Source of the DNA: UBA5177 sp002413265
GTDB taxonomy: Bacteria > Chloroflexota > UBA5177
Length of the DNA: 64,000 nucleotides
Assembly: GCA_036752825.1 (NCBI GenBank)
Contig: DAIORV010000004.1
Coordinates: 8,702 to 72,701, forward strand
Direction of reading: 5' to 3'
Below the pieces are notes generated by a model. That model saw nothing but the letters and a program-made list of their open reading frames with translations, ran no database searches and was not told the DNA's origin. The position numbers were made by a program, and so were the translations under genes. Below, piece after piece: positions 32,853 to 41,501 of this stretch (position 1 is its first letter; each line of letters starts with the position of its first letter).

Positions 32853-35206
32853 GGCTGAGCTCCATTCAGCGCGCGCCATACTCGCTCCTGGGAGAGCGGC
32901 ATGTCGATGTGTCGGATGCCCCGAGGTTTGAGCGCATCCAGGACGGCGTTCACGACACAGGCGGTCGAACCAATCGTTCCCGCCTCCCCAATGCCCTTGA
33001 TACCCAAAGGGTTAACCGGGCTGGGAGTAACCGTTTCGTCTGTCTGGAACATTGGAAGCTCGCTCGCTCCCGGGATCGCATAATCCACCATGCTGCCCGT
33101 TAAAAGGGCGCCCTCTGCGTTGTATACGGCGTGCTCATACAGCGCTTGCGCGATGCCCTGGGCAATCCCACCATGCACCTGCCCGTCCTTGAGCATCGGA
33201 TTGATGACTCTGCCACAGTCGTCGACCGCCAAGTATTTGAGGATCTTCACGGTCCCGGTGTCGGGATCGACTTCTACGGAGCAAACGTGCGTGCCGAAAG
33301 GCCACGTGAAGTTAGAGGGATCGTAGAAGGTCGTCTCTTCCAAGCCGGGCTCGAGATCCGAGGGATAGTTGTGCGCTAGGTAGGCCGCGAGCGAGATGTC
33401 GGCGAGAGTCTTCGCCTCGCCTGGTGAACCCTGCACGAAACATTTGCCGTCCTCGTACACCACGTCTTCGAGAGGCGCTTCCAGTAGATGCGCTGCGATC
33501 CGGCGCGCCTTCTCTTTCACCTTCTGCGCGCTCAGGTATGCGGCAATTCCGCCCACTGCGGAGCTGCGGCTACCGAATGTCCCAATTCCAAACTGCACCT
33601 TCTCCGTGTCTCCATGGATGATCTCTATGTCCTCCATTGGGACCCCCAGCTCGCCGGCCACGATCTGGGCAAACCCCGTATCGTGGCCCTGGCCGTGCCA
33701 GCAGGCGCCGGAATATACGGTCACCTTCCCCGTGGGATGAACCCGGACGTTCGCGCTTTCCCAGCCGCCGGCGCCGCCACCAACAGCTCCGAGCACCTGT
33801 GACGGAGCCATGCCACAGATCTCGACATAGCTCGCCATGCCAATGCCGAGCAGCCGGCCGCTCTTGCGAGCCTGCTCCTGCTCGGTCCTGAACTCTCGGT
33901 ACCCGATCGTTTGTAGCGCTTTGTCCAGCGCGTCCGTGTACTTGCCGCTGTCGTAGGTGACGCCCGTCGGCGTTGTGTACGGAAACTCGTCGGGTCCGAT
34001 GAAATTCTTTCGACGAACGTCGGCGGGGTCCATTCCAAGCTCATCCGCTACGAGATCGATCATGCGCTCCACGACGTAGGTTGCCTCCGGTCGCCCTGCC
34101 CCGCGATACGCATCGACCATCACGGTGTTCGTCAGTGCGCCGATCACCTCACAGTGAATATTCGCGATCTTGTAGTTTCCAGAAAGCATCAACCCAAACA
34201 GAATGGTTGGGATGCCGGGAGCAAAAGTGGAGAGGTACGCCCCGAGATTTGCGACGGTTGTGACTCGTACCCCTGTAATCGTTCCGTCGTTCATCACCGC
34301 GAAAGCGGCCCGGTCGACGTGGTCGCGGCCGTGCGTGGTCGTGAGGTAATCCTCCGAGCGAGTCGGCACCCACTTCACGGGAGTTCCGGGTAGCCGCTTC
34401 GCGAGGAACGAGACAATTGCCTCTTCCGGATAGAAGTACAACTTGCTGCCAAAGGCGCCACCCACGTCCGGCGAGATGACACGCAGGTGGTTCTCGGGAT
34501 GGTTGATTGTCAGGGCGAGCAATAAGCGAACCAGATGGGGAATTTGGCTCGAAGTCCAGAGAGTCAAGTCACCAGTGGCCTCGTCATACTGAGCAATCGC
34601 TGCGCGTGGTTCGATAGCGTTGGGAATGAGCCGCTGGTTCAGGAGGCGTTGCTCGATCACCCGGTCGGCGTCTCGAAAGGCGGCGTCTACATCGCCTCCG
34701 CTCACTGTCCAGCGGAATGAGATGTTGTCGGCTATTTCATCGTGCACCAGCGGCGCTTCCCCCGCGACGGCCGTCTCGGGGTCGACCACGGCCGGAAGGA
34801 CCTCGTAATCGACCTCGATCAACTCGAGTGCGTCCTCACAAGCCGCACGACTGTCGGCCACTACGGCTGCTACCGCGTCTCCCTGGAAACGCACCTTATC
34901 AGTTGCGAGCGCGGAATGCACAGGCACCTTCATATCGGGCAGAGTCCAGCCACACGGGATTGCGCCAATGCCTGCTGCCTTCACGTCCGCCCCTGTGACA
35001 ACTGTCAACACGCTGGGCAGCGCAAGCGCCTCAGCCACGTTAATGGAACGAATGGCCGCGTGGCCGTGCGGGCTGCGCAGAATAGCAACATAAGCCATCT
35101 CTGGAAGCCTGATGTCGTCGACGAAGTTGCCGGACCCGGTGATAAACTTTCGATCCTCACGCCTGAGAATCGCTTGACCGAATGGACTGGGAGACTCGAT
35201 GGCCAT
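32849..35206 (-). CDS. coxL: form II CODH-like molybdopterin large subunit
   Basis: The 785-residue xanthine-oxidase-family subunit contains AYRGAGR in the active-site loop (about residue 365), the form II signature, which lacks the copper-binding Cys of form I. Other landmarks are VISPDVGGAFGSKLYFYPEE, CWHGQGHDTGFAQIVAGELG, GTFGSRSSAVGG and GIKGIGEAGTIGS. Form II enzymes have been linked to slow CO oxidation in some bacteria, but the true substrate is unsettled; other hydroxylations are possible. It follows coxS with a 63-base gap and overlaps coxM. Confidence 0.92.
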   Translation of the reverse strand: MAIESPSPFGQAILRREDRKFITGSGNFVDDIRLPEMAYVAILRSPHGHAAIRSINVAEALALPSVLTVVTGADVKAAGIGAIPCGWTLPDMKVPVHSALATDKVRFQGDAVAAVVADSRAACEDALELIEVDYEVLPAVVDPETAVAGEAPLVHDEIADNISFRWTVSGGDVDAAFRDADRVIEQRLLNQRLIPNAIEPRAAIAQYDEATGDLTLWTSSQIPHLVRLLLALTINHPENHLRVISPDVGGAFGSKLYFYPEEAIVSFLAKRLPGTPVKWVPTRSEDYLTTTHGRDHVDRAAFAVMNDGTITGVRVTTVANLGAYLSTFAPGIPTILFGLMLSGNYKIANIHCEVIGALTNTVMVDAYRGAGRPEATYVVERMIDLVADELGMDPADVRRKNFIGPDEFPYTTPTGVTYDSGKYTDALDKALQTIGYREFRTEQEQARKSGRLLGIGMASYVEICGMAPSQVLGAVGGGAGGWESANVRVHPTGKVTVYSGACWHGQGHDTGFAQIVAGELGVPMEDIEIIHGDTEKVQFGIGTFGSRSSAVGGIAAYLSAQKVKEKARRIAAHLLEAPLEDVVYEDGKCFVQGSPGEAKTLADISLAAYLAHNYPSDLEPGLEETTFYDPSNFTWPFGTHVCSVEVDPDTGTVKILKYLAVDDCGRVINPMLKDGQVHGGIAQGIAQALYEHAVYNAEGALLTGSMVDYAIPGASELPMFQTDETVTPSPVNPLGIKGIGEAGTIGSTACVVNAVLDALKPRGIRHIDMPLSQERVWRALNGAQP

Positions 35207-35269
35207 TGCGTCCTCCGATGGGGAGATGAGCTCTCGTCAACCTAAAGCTAAAGTGGCCCCCGGAGTTGG

Positions 35270-35782
35270 TTACTTGGCGGAGGCCGCCGAAGAGACCGGC
35301 TGTGACGCGTTCGCGTCGCCCGCGCGCCTCGCCGCGGTCTGCACGGCTTTGATGATGTTGTGATAGCCGGTGCACCTACAGAGGTTGCCCTCGAGTCCCG
35401 CATGGATCTGTTCAATCGAGGGATTGGGGTTACGGTCGAGGAGAGCGACCGCGGCCATGATCATGCCAGGCGTGCAGAATCCGCACTGCAGACCGTGCTC
35501 CTTCCAGAATGCATCCTGCATCGGATGAAGCTCACCGTCCTTCGCCAGACCTTCGATCGTCTGTACGTTGCTGCCGCTCGCCTGGACGGCTAATACGGTG
35601 CACGCCTTCACGGCCTGGCCGTCCAGCAGTACCGTACAGGCGCCGCAGCTCGACGTGTCGCACCCTACGTGAGACCCGGTGAGCCCCAACGTGTCACGTA
35701 GGTAGTAGATAAGGAGCGTCCGGGGTTCCAGCTCGTCCTCGTGGAGCTTTCCGTTGACATGTAGTGAGATGGGTGTCTTCAT
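35270..35782 (-). CDS. coxS: form II CODH-like small iron-sulfur subunit
   Basis: The 170-residue protein carries two [2Fe-2S] domains: Cys41, 46, 49 and 61 (GCDTSSCGACTVLLDG, KAC), then QCGFCTPGMIMA and NLCRCTGYHNI. It is first in the S-L-M operon. The C-terminal 25 residues are Ala/Ser-rich. It is divergent from the coxD-coxE pair across a 320-base spacer that includes a possible 26-codon ORF. Confidence 0.94.
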   Translation of the reverse strand: MKTPISLHVNGKLHEDELEPRTLLIYYLRDTLGLTGSHVGCDTSSCGACTVLLDGQAVKACTVLAVQASGSNVQTIEGLAKDGELHPMQDAFWKEHGLQCGFCTPGMIMAAVALLDRNPNPSIEQIHAGLEGNLCRCTGYHNIIKAVQTAARRAGDANASQPVSSAASAK

Positions 35783-35914
35783 CCCTAATCACCTTTCCCG
35801 GAGAGAGAACGCGGCGACTACTGTCCTGCGTCAGTGTACGCCATGAGCTGAGGTAGCTACCCGCCGTATCTGCCGAGTCTCACTGGTATTCTGGAATAAC
35901 TCTGGAGGTGCATC

Positions 35915-35995
35915 ATGGGATCTGTTGACCTGTCAACCCTCGTCACACGGCCCTCCACGACGGGACATGCGGCAGCGGCTCGAGTACAACTCTGA
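35915..35995 (+). CDS. possible 26-residue ORF upstream of coxD
   Basis: ATG 35915 has GGAGGTG at an ideal 6-base distance. The frame reads MGSVDLSTLVTRPSTTGHAA and ends RVQL. It resembles nothing known and has no membrane span. It may be a leader peptide or the 5' scrap of a decayed gene. Apart from it, the 35783-36103 spacer shows no recognisable element; a good promoter was not found by eye. Confidence 0.3.
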   Translation: MGSVDLSTLVTRPSTTGHAAAARVQL

Positions 35996-36103
35996 TGCTT
36001 CTTGAGGCATGCACAAGCCGGCCGCGGAGAACGGGGCCTTGCGTCTGCGTCGCTTCGCGCCTGAGACCGGCTGTTTGACTGCTTCACTGTCCCGTAGCAG
36101 GAC

Positions 36104-37036
36104 GTGCCTGTGGGCGTGATGCAAGAGGGGAATGTGCTCAGCAGCATCGAGAGCATCCAGCAGGCATTGGCTACGGAGCACTACATCGCCGATCGCGAGC
36201 TTGCCACGATCATCCTGCTCGCTCGGGCCTTGCAGAAGCCCTTGCTGCTTGAGGGCGAACCGGGAGTGGGAAAGACCGAAGTGGCACGAGCACTGGCCGC
36301 CGTGCTGAGCACTCGGCTGATTCGACTGCAGTGCTACGAAGGGCTCGACGCCACCCACGCACTGTATGAATGGAACTATCCGCGGCAGCTCCTCCACATT
36401 CGCGCTATGGAAGGTCGTTTGGCGGATGTCGACGAGGTCGAGCGCTCGATCTTTTCAGAGACCTACCTGATCAAGCGCCCGTTGCTCGACGCCATTGCCA
36501 GCCCGTCGGACGTGCCACCGGTCCTTCTTATCGACGAAGTCGACCGAGCGGATGAGCCGTTCGAAGCATTTCTTCTGGAGGTACTATCGGACTTTCAGGT
36601 GAGTATTCCCGAGCTTGGCACCATCCACGCTCGTCATCGCCCGCTCGTCATCCTGACGTCCAATCGGACGCGTGAGATTCACGACGCTCTGAAGCGCCGA
36701 TGTCTGTACATATGGCTGTCGTATCCGTCATTCGAGCGAGAGATGGAGATTCTCAAGGCTCGCGTGCCGGAAATCGAGGACCTGTTGGCAGCGCAGCTCT
36801 GTCGCTTCATGGTTCGCCTGCGCGCGATGGACTTGAATAAGAGGCCGGGCGTAGCCGAGACCATTGATTGGGCGGAGGCTCTTCTGTATCTCGAGAAGCG
36901 CGAACTTGACGTTTCGGCCGTGTTCGGGACTGTCGGCGTGATCTTAAAGACCCGCGAGGATCTAGCTCGATTCGATCGAGATGGCATCAACGAGTTGCTC
37001 CGCGACGTACATGCGACCCCAACCGGACATGGATGA
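36104..37036 (+). CDS. coxD: MoxR-family AAA+ ATPase CoxD
   Basis: The protein of about 305 residues has Walker A GEPGVGKTE (about residues 50-58), Walker B VLLIDEVDRAD, sensor ILTSNRTREIHDALKRRC, and the MoxR C-terminal lid. CoxD is an AAA+ chaperone that helps build the Cu-S-Mo centre of CO dehydrogenase. The start is GTG 36104 or ATG 36119; conserved sequence begins after the latter. It overlaps coxE by 8 bases, and the pair acts with either the form I or form II enzyme (shared use is inferred). Confidence 0.93.
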   Translation: MPVGVMQEGNVLSSIESIQQALATEHYIADRELATIILLARALQKPLLLEGEPGVGKTEVARALAAVLSTRLIRLQCYEGLDATHALYEWNYPRQLLHIRAMEGRLADVDEVERSIFSETYLIKRPLLDAIASPSDVPPVLLIDEVDRADEPFEAFLLEVLSDFQVSIPELGTIHARHRPLVILTSNRTREIHDALKRRCLYIWLSYPSFEREMEILKARVPEIEDLLAAQLCRFMVRLRAMDLNKRPGVAETIDWAEALLYLEKRELDVSAVFGTVGVILKTREDLARFDRDGINELLRDVHATPTGHG

Positions 37037-38216
37037 GCTGGGGATCGACAGAGTAACCGAGTGGGCATGGGGCGCGTCCGACGTGGTGGTGGCCAGGGTA
37101 TTGCAATTTGCGCAGCTCGTACGGTCGCATGGGATCAGCACAACGAGTGGACGCGTCATAGACGCGCAACGCAGTCTCGGTCACATCGACATCGGCCGCC
37201 GGGATGACTTCTACCATGCCCTGCGAGCGAACCTGATCAGCAGGCCTGAAGACTTTCCGCGTTTCGATGAGCTCTTTAACAGCTTCTGGCGGCCTGATAG
37301 CCCTCCTGGCCCCCAGACGCAGGAGGGCGATGCGGAAGACGAAGCGGGCTCGGAGGGCTCTCGGGAGGCGGACAGGGCAACAGGGCCACGCCAGATGCGC
37401 GAGGGCATGCAAGGGGATCTCCCAGAGGAGGTAGAGGGCGAAGAACACTTGAGCTACAGCGCGATCGAAGTGCTGGTGAGCAAGGACTTCAGCACTCTGG
37501 ATGCGACTGAGCTGCAGCAGATCCAGGAGATCATGGCCCGCATGGCGCCGAAGCTGCTGACCGTGCGCAGCCGGCGCTTCCAGCCCGGGATAACGAGAAG
37601 CCAGCTCGACTTCAGGCGAACCCTACGACAGTCGTTGCGCACGGGAGGTGACGTGATCGACCTCGCGTGGCGAAAGCGACGCTTTGATACGGCGCGACTC
37701 GTCCTCCTCTGTGATGTCAGCCATTCGATGGAGAAGTACAGCCGCTTTCTCATTCAGTTCATGTACGCGTTTCAGAACTCGCTTCCGAGCACCGAAACCT
37801 TCGTCTTCAGCACGCGTTTGACCCGTCTCACCACCGCACTGCGTGGACGGCGTCTTGCCGATGCGCTCGATCTCGCAACAAGCGCTTCGGCAGGATGGTC
37901 GAGCGGCACGAAAATCGGGGAGTGCCTTGAGCAGTTCAACAGCCGCGACGGGCAGCACATGCTGGACAGGCGCACCGTCGCGGTGATCCTCAGCGATGGG
38001 TGGGATCAGGGAGATCCTCGGCTGCTGGGTGAGCAGATTGCCGCTATCAAACGCCGCAGTCGGCTGGTCGTCTGGCTGAATCCACTCCTCGGTGATCCGC
38101 GCTACCGCCCACTGGTCTCGGGGATGCGTGCCGCAATGCCGCACATCGACCTCTTCCTCCCGTGCCACAACCTCGCGAGCCTGCAAGCCTTTGCTGCAGA
38201 GCTAGGCAAGCTGTAG
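37029..38216 (+). CDS. coxE: VWA-domain protein CoxE
   Basis: The 395-residue protein has an N-terminal helical region, a charged linker (about residues 90-140, many Glu/Gly), and a C-terminal von Willebrand A domain from residue 225: MIDAS DVSHSM, then STRLTRLT, and SDGWDQGD. CoxE works with the MoxR ATPase CoxD in maturing CO dehydrogenase, in the same way as other MoxR-VWA pairs. ATG 37029 (MDELGIDRV) overlaps the coxD stop; ATG 37011 is an alternative. The 87 bases after it hold nothing recognisable. Confidence 0.92.
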   Translation: MDELGIDRVTEWAWGASDVVVARVLQFAQLVRSHGISTTSGRVIDAQRSLGHIDIGRRDDFYHALRANLISRPEDFPRFDELFNSFWRPDSPPGPQTQEGDAEDEAGSEGSREADRATGPRQMREGMQGDLPEEVEGEEHLSYSAIEVLVSKDFSTLDATELQQIQEIMARMAPKLLTVRSRRFQPGITRSQLDFRRTLRQSLRTGGDVIDLAWRKRRFDTARLVLLCDVSHSMEKYSRFLIQFMYAFQNSLPSTETFVFSTRLTRLTTALRGRRLADALDLATSASAGWSSGTKIGECLEQFNSRDGQHMLDRRTVAVILSDGWDQGDPRLLGEQIAAIKRRSRLVVWLNPLLGDPRYRPLVSGMRAAMPHIDLFLPCHNLASLQAFAAELGKL

Positions 38217-38303
38217 CGTCCAGGCCCCGTTACCCTCCTTCATAACGCATCCGTGTCTTGCGGTCGGGAGAACTGTATTCCCGCCCGGTCTCGGGGCACG
38301 GAT

Positions 38304-38819
38304 CTAGCCTAGGAAGACCTCGATTCCCAGCGCCTTCAATGCCGTCATCTCGAGCGCTTCCATTTCTTCGGCCTCGACGTCCGTCTCGTGCGCGAAGCCC
38401 ACGAGCTGCAGAGTGCCATGAATCGTCAGCCAAGCAAGCTCGGTAGAAATCGAGTGCCCAAGCTCCTCCGCTTGACGCACGCAGTGCTCATACGACAGGA
38501 ACACCTCTCCGAGCTGCACCCGTGAATCGGCGGCAACCATCCGCCGTGCCGCCTGCTCGTCCTCCACGAAGGAGAATGAGAGGACATCTGTGGGCCGGTC
38601 TATACCCCGATACTTACGATTCAGCTCTCGCATCTGGAGGTTGTCGGTGACTCTCAGGCTCACTTCAAAGGAAAGACCGGTCCCCAAAAGCCACGACGGT
38701 CCTTTGCCCATGGCCATATCGAGCGCGGAGCTGACTGCCTCCGAGAGCAGCGACTCGTCGATGGACGCAGGTACATCGGGTGCCCGGTCGATGCGCGTGA
38801 TTACCTCGAGACGAGTCAT
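38304..38819 (-). CDS. ybeY: endoribonuclease YbeY with altered zinc site
   Basis: The 171-residue protein matches the 16S rRNA maturation and ribosome-quality endonuclease: LNRKYRGIDRPTDVLSFSF carries the conserved Arg. The zinc motif of the family is H-x3-H-x5-H; here it reads H134 GTL Q138 LVGFA H144, so the second His is Gln and the usual Asp before the last His is Ala. ATG overlaps the pgpH stop as ATGA. The order pgpH-ybeY is classical. The protein may still fold, but metal binding is in question. Confidence 0.88.
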   Translation of the reverse strand: MTRLEVITRIDRAPDVPASIDESLLSEAVSSALDMAMGKGPSWLLGTGLSFEVSLRVTDNLQMRELNRKYRGIDRPTDVLSFSFVEDEQAARRMVAADSRVQLGEVFLSYEHCVRQAEELGHSISTELAWLTIHGTLQLVGFAHETDVEAEEMEALEMTALKALGIEVFLG

Positions 38820-40954
38820 ACCTCAGACGCCAGACTGCGTCCTCGGGGCAGCTCCGGCGCCGAGGTCACAACCTCTTGAACGATCTCGGTGTCGATCGGT
38901 TCGGGGTACTCGATACGAGGGTGATAGAGGCTATTTAAGACCGAGCAAAATGCCTCCTTTGCCCGCTCTAGGTCCTTCAACGTGAGCGGACATTCATCCA
39001 GCTGCCCCTGATCTATCCGTTCCCTCGTGATCTTCTGCACGATCTCGCTCACCTTCGCCGGAGAATGGTCGTTGGATGCCCGTGCGGCGGCTTCGCATCC
39101 ATCGGCCAGCATGATCAGCGCGGTTTCCTTGCTCTGTGGCTTGGGCCCCGGATACATAAAGATTTCCTCGTCGATTGGTTCCGCCGCCTCCTCGCGGGCC
39201 TTCTGCAAGAAAAAGGAGATCTGCATGGTCCCGTGGTGCTCGGTTATGGCATCGAGCACCAGGCGCGGGAGGCGATTGTGACGCGCCAGGCGCAGGCCCT
39301 GTTGCACGTGCCCGCGAATCACGCGTGCGCTCTCTTCGGGCCGCAGATCGTCATGAATGTTGCTCATCCCAAGCTGGTTCTCGACGAAGGCATGTGGATT
39401 GATGGTCTTGCCAGCGTCGTGATAGAGGGCTCCAAGTTTCGCCGCGAGCGAATCGGCTCCTATGTCCTCCGCGGCACGCTCCACCATCGTGGCCAGGATC
39501 AGGCTGTGGTTATATGTCCCGGGCGCCTTGACCATCAGTCGCCGCAGGAGTGGCTGACTAGGCTGACCCAGCTCGAGAAGCTGAATGGTCGTGGTCACGC
39601 CAAAAAAACCGGCTAGGGCGGCGAACGCGCCTAGAGCGAAGGCCGAGGACACGAAGCCATTAAAAGCTGCCGCCGCCACATAGTCCTGCAGTGCGTTGAA
39701 GTCATAGACGCGATCCAAGAGTCCAAAAGCCAGCTGCGTGACCAGTGCCGTAGAGGCGATATAGACGCCCGCGTAGATGAATTGCTTGAGCTCACGGATC
39801 TGCCGGACCGCCAGTGCGCCCGCTGCTGCAGTCACGAAGTAATAGATAACGATCTCGAACGAGCTATTCACAACCCAGCCGGCTAGCAGAGCGACCGCGA
39901 GGGCGAGCGCCACGCAGGCCTCTGGCGAGATCAGCGCAGCTGCAAAGGTGGTAGCGGCAGCAACCGGCAGAAAGTAAGGCAGCAGCACGTGATTCGCGGA
40001 GAGGAGTCGCGCGCCAAGTACGGCAAGAACGATGCACGAGTCGACCAGGAGCAAGATCCGGTCGTTTGCAAGGATTCCGGGCTCAAAGGCGTAGAAATAC
40101 CAGAAAAGCATCACAACGATCAGCACGGCGAACAGCGCTCCTCCGAGTACGTCCTGCCAGCCTGTCTGCTTGGTCTGCAACCCGAGCGCCTTGAGCTGCT
40201 CGGCAATGAGTGCCGTGATCAGATCGCCGCGGCGCACGACAACCTGATCCGGATATACGGTGTTCACCACGGCGGGGACAGCCTTCCCGGCCGCAGCTCG
40301 CTGCTTATCCGTCGCCTGCAAATCGATGATCTGAGTCGGCGCCATGAACATTCCGAGCACGGCGCCTACCGCAGTTCGGACGCGCGGGGTAACTCCGGAC
40401 GGAAGCGCACCGAGCAGACCGAGCTCCGTTGCCGTTTCCTGATTTTGGTCGAATCTGGATGCCTCGGCTTGAGCGAGCAGCTCCTGGCTGCGCGACTGCA
40501 CGGCGGATAGCTCGCCTGGCGTCAGACCCACGAGCTGTTGGAGCTGTCCCGCCACCACGCCTGGCGGCACGAGTGATCGGAGCATCTGAAGCTTCTTGCT
40601 AGCCGCCGACGTGGAAGTCAGCACCGTGCCGACTCGCGTTAGGAAGGCGTTTGCTTGGCGAGCGCGCTCCCTCGCAAGATCGTTGTCGGTAATGAAGGTG
40701 GCCGGGACGGTAGCCTCGACCTGGTTCCTCCGCGCGGTCGTGGCAACTCGATCCACGTAGCTGACACGATGGGAGGCCACGACAGTTTCGCTCGCAACCT
40801 GCCCGACCCGGAGTGAAGGACTCGAGAACTGAGCCGCGAAGAGAAAAGTTAGAACCGCCACGAGGGCCACGCCGTTGCCGATGCTCGTGACGCGCATGGA
40901 ACGCGAGGAACTTCGCGCAGGGATCAACCGGGCAGATCGGATCGCGCTGTCCAC
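38816..40954 (-). CDS. pgpH: HD-domain membrane phosphohydrolase, PgpH/YqfF family
   Basis: The 712-residue protein has an N-terminal membrane span (about residues 27-45), a large extracytoplasmic 7TMR-HDED sensor domain (residues 50-270), about seven membrane segments (residues 275-460) and a cytoplasmic HD domain: GTYNHSLILATMVERAAEDIG, LYHDAGKT (HDAGK in place of HDIGK), IRGHVQQG, ITEHHGT. The family degrades cyclic di-AMP, linking it to potassium control. That is of interest because the same window has kdp genes. The C-terminal tail has acidic runs. It follows yqeY by 10 bases and is coupled to ybeY. Confidence 0.92.
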   Translation of the reverse strand: MDSAIRSARLIPARSSSRSMRVTSIGNGVALVAVLTFLFAAQFSSPSLRVGQVASETVVASHRVSYVDRVATTARRNQVEATVPATFITDNDLARERARQANAFLTRVGTVLTSTSAASKKLQMLRSLVPPGVVAGQLQQLVGLTPGELSAVQSRSQELLAQAEASRFDQNQETATELGLLGALPSGVTPRVRTAVGAVLGMFMAPTQIIDLQATDKQRAAAGKAVPAVVNTVYPDQVVVRRGDLITALIAEQLKALGLQTKQTGWQDVLGGALFAVLIVVMLFWYFYAFEPGILANDRILLLVDSCIVLAVLGARLLSANHVLLPYFLPVAAATTFAAALISPEACVALALAVALLAGWVVNSSFEIVIYYFVTAAAGALAVRQIRELKQFIYAGVYIASTALVTQLAFGLLDRVYDFNALQDYVAAAAFNGFVSSAFALGAFAALAGFFGVTTTIQLLELGQPSQPLLRRLMVKAPGTYNHSLILATMVERAAEDIGADSLAAKLGALYHDAGKTINPHAFVENQLGMSNIHDDLRPEESARVIRGHVQQGLRLARHNRLPRLVLDAITEHHGTMQISFFLQKAREEAAEPIDEEIFMYPGPKPQSKETALIMLADGCEAAARASNDHSPAKVSEIVQKITRERIDQGQLDECPLTLKDLERAKEAFCSVLNSLYHPRIEYPEPIDTEIVQEVVTSAPELPRGRSLASEV

Positions 40955-40964
40955 GGTCTTTGAC

Positions 40965-41447
40965 CTATCCGGGTTGACCGGACAACATTTCCCGAGCCAC
41001 GGAATTCACTGTAGCTCCGTCGGCTTTTCCTTTGAGTAGACGCATAGAGCCGCTCATCACCTTGCCGATGTCGCCCGGTCCGGAAGCAGCTGTTTCTGCG
41101 ATGACGCCCCTCACGACCTCTCTCACAGCTTCGACATCCATTTGCGCCGGCAGGTAGGCCTGCAGAACCGCCATTTCGGCTCGTTCCTGCTCGGCTCGAT
41201 CACTATACCCTGCCTTTTCGTACTCGGTCGCCGCGTCCCGCCTCATTTTCACTTGATGTCGGATGACATCACCATACTCTTCTTCCGATAGTTGGCTTCG
41301 TTTGGCAATCTCCGCGTTCTTCGCGGCCGCTTTCAGAAGTCGTAGCGTTTGCAGGGTCGTCTGGTCCCTGCCCTTAAGAGCACGGACCAGGTCTGACTCG
41401 ACGCGGGCCACCAGCGGGGTAGGGGTAGGGGTATTGGTCTCGGTCAT
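40965..41447 (-). CDS. yqeY: GatB/YqeY domain protein
   Basis: The 160-residue protein is a stand-alone YqeY: LVRALKGRDQTTLQTLRLLKAA, SEEEYGDVIRHQVKMRRDAA, FLPAQMD-like YLPAQMDVEAVREVV and GDIGKVMSGSMRLLKGKADG. It resembles the tRNA-binding tail of amidotransferase subunit GatB. Its own role is unclear, but it often sits near rpsU/dnaG or ybeY-type genes. First gene of yqeY-pgpH-ybeY. The first 12 residues are Thr/Pro repeats (TNTPTPTP). Confidence 0.92.
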   Translation of the reverse strand: MTETNTPTPTPLVARVESDLVRALKGRDQTTLQTLRLLKAAAKNAEIAKRSQLSEEEYGDVIRHQVKMRRDAATEYEKAGYSDRAEQERAEMAVLQAYLPAQMDVEAVREVVRGVIAETAASGPGDIGKVMSGSMRLLKGKADGATVNSVAREMLSGQPG

Positions 41448-41501
41448 TGGCGGTAGTGTCTCACGCTCACCGATGCTGCACCAAATGCCGCCTCCGATAG
41501 G

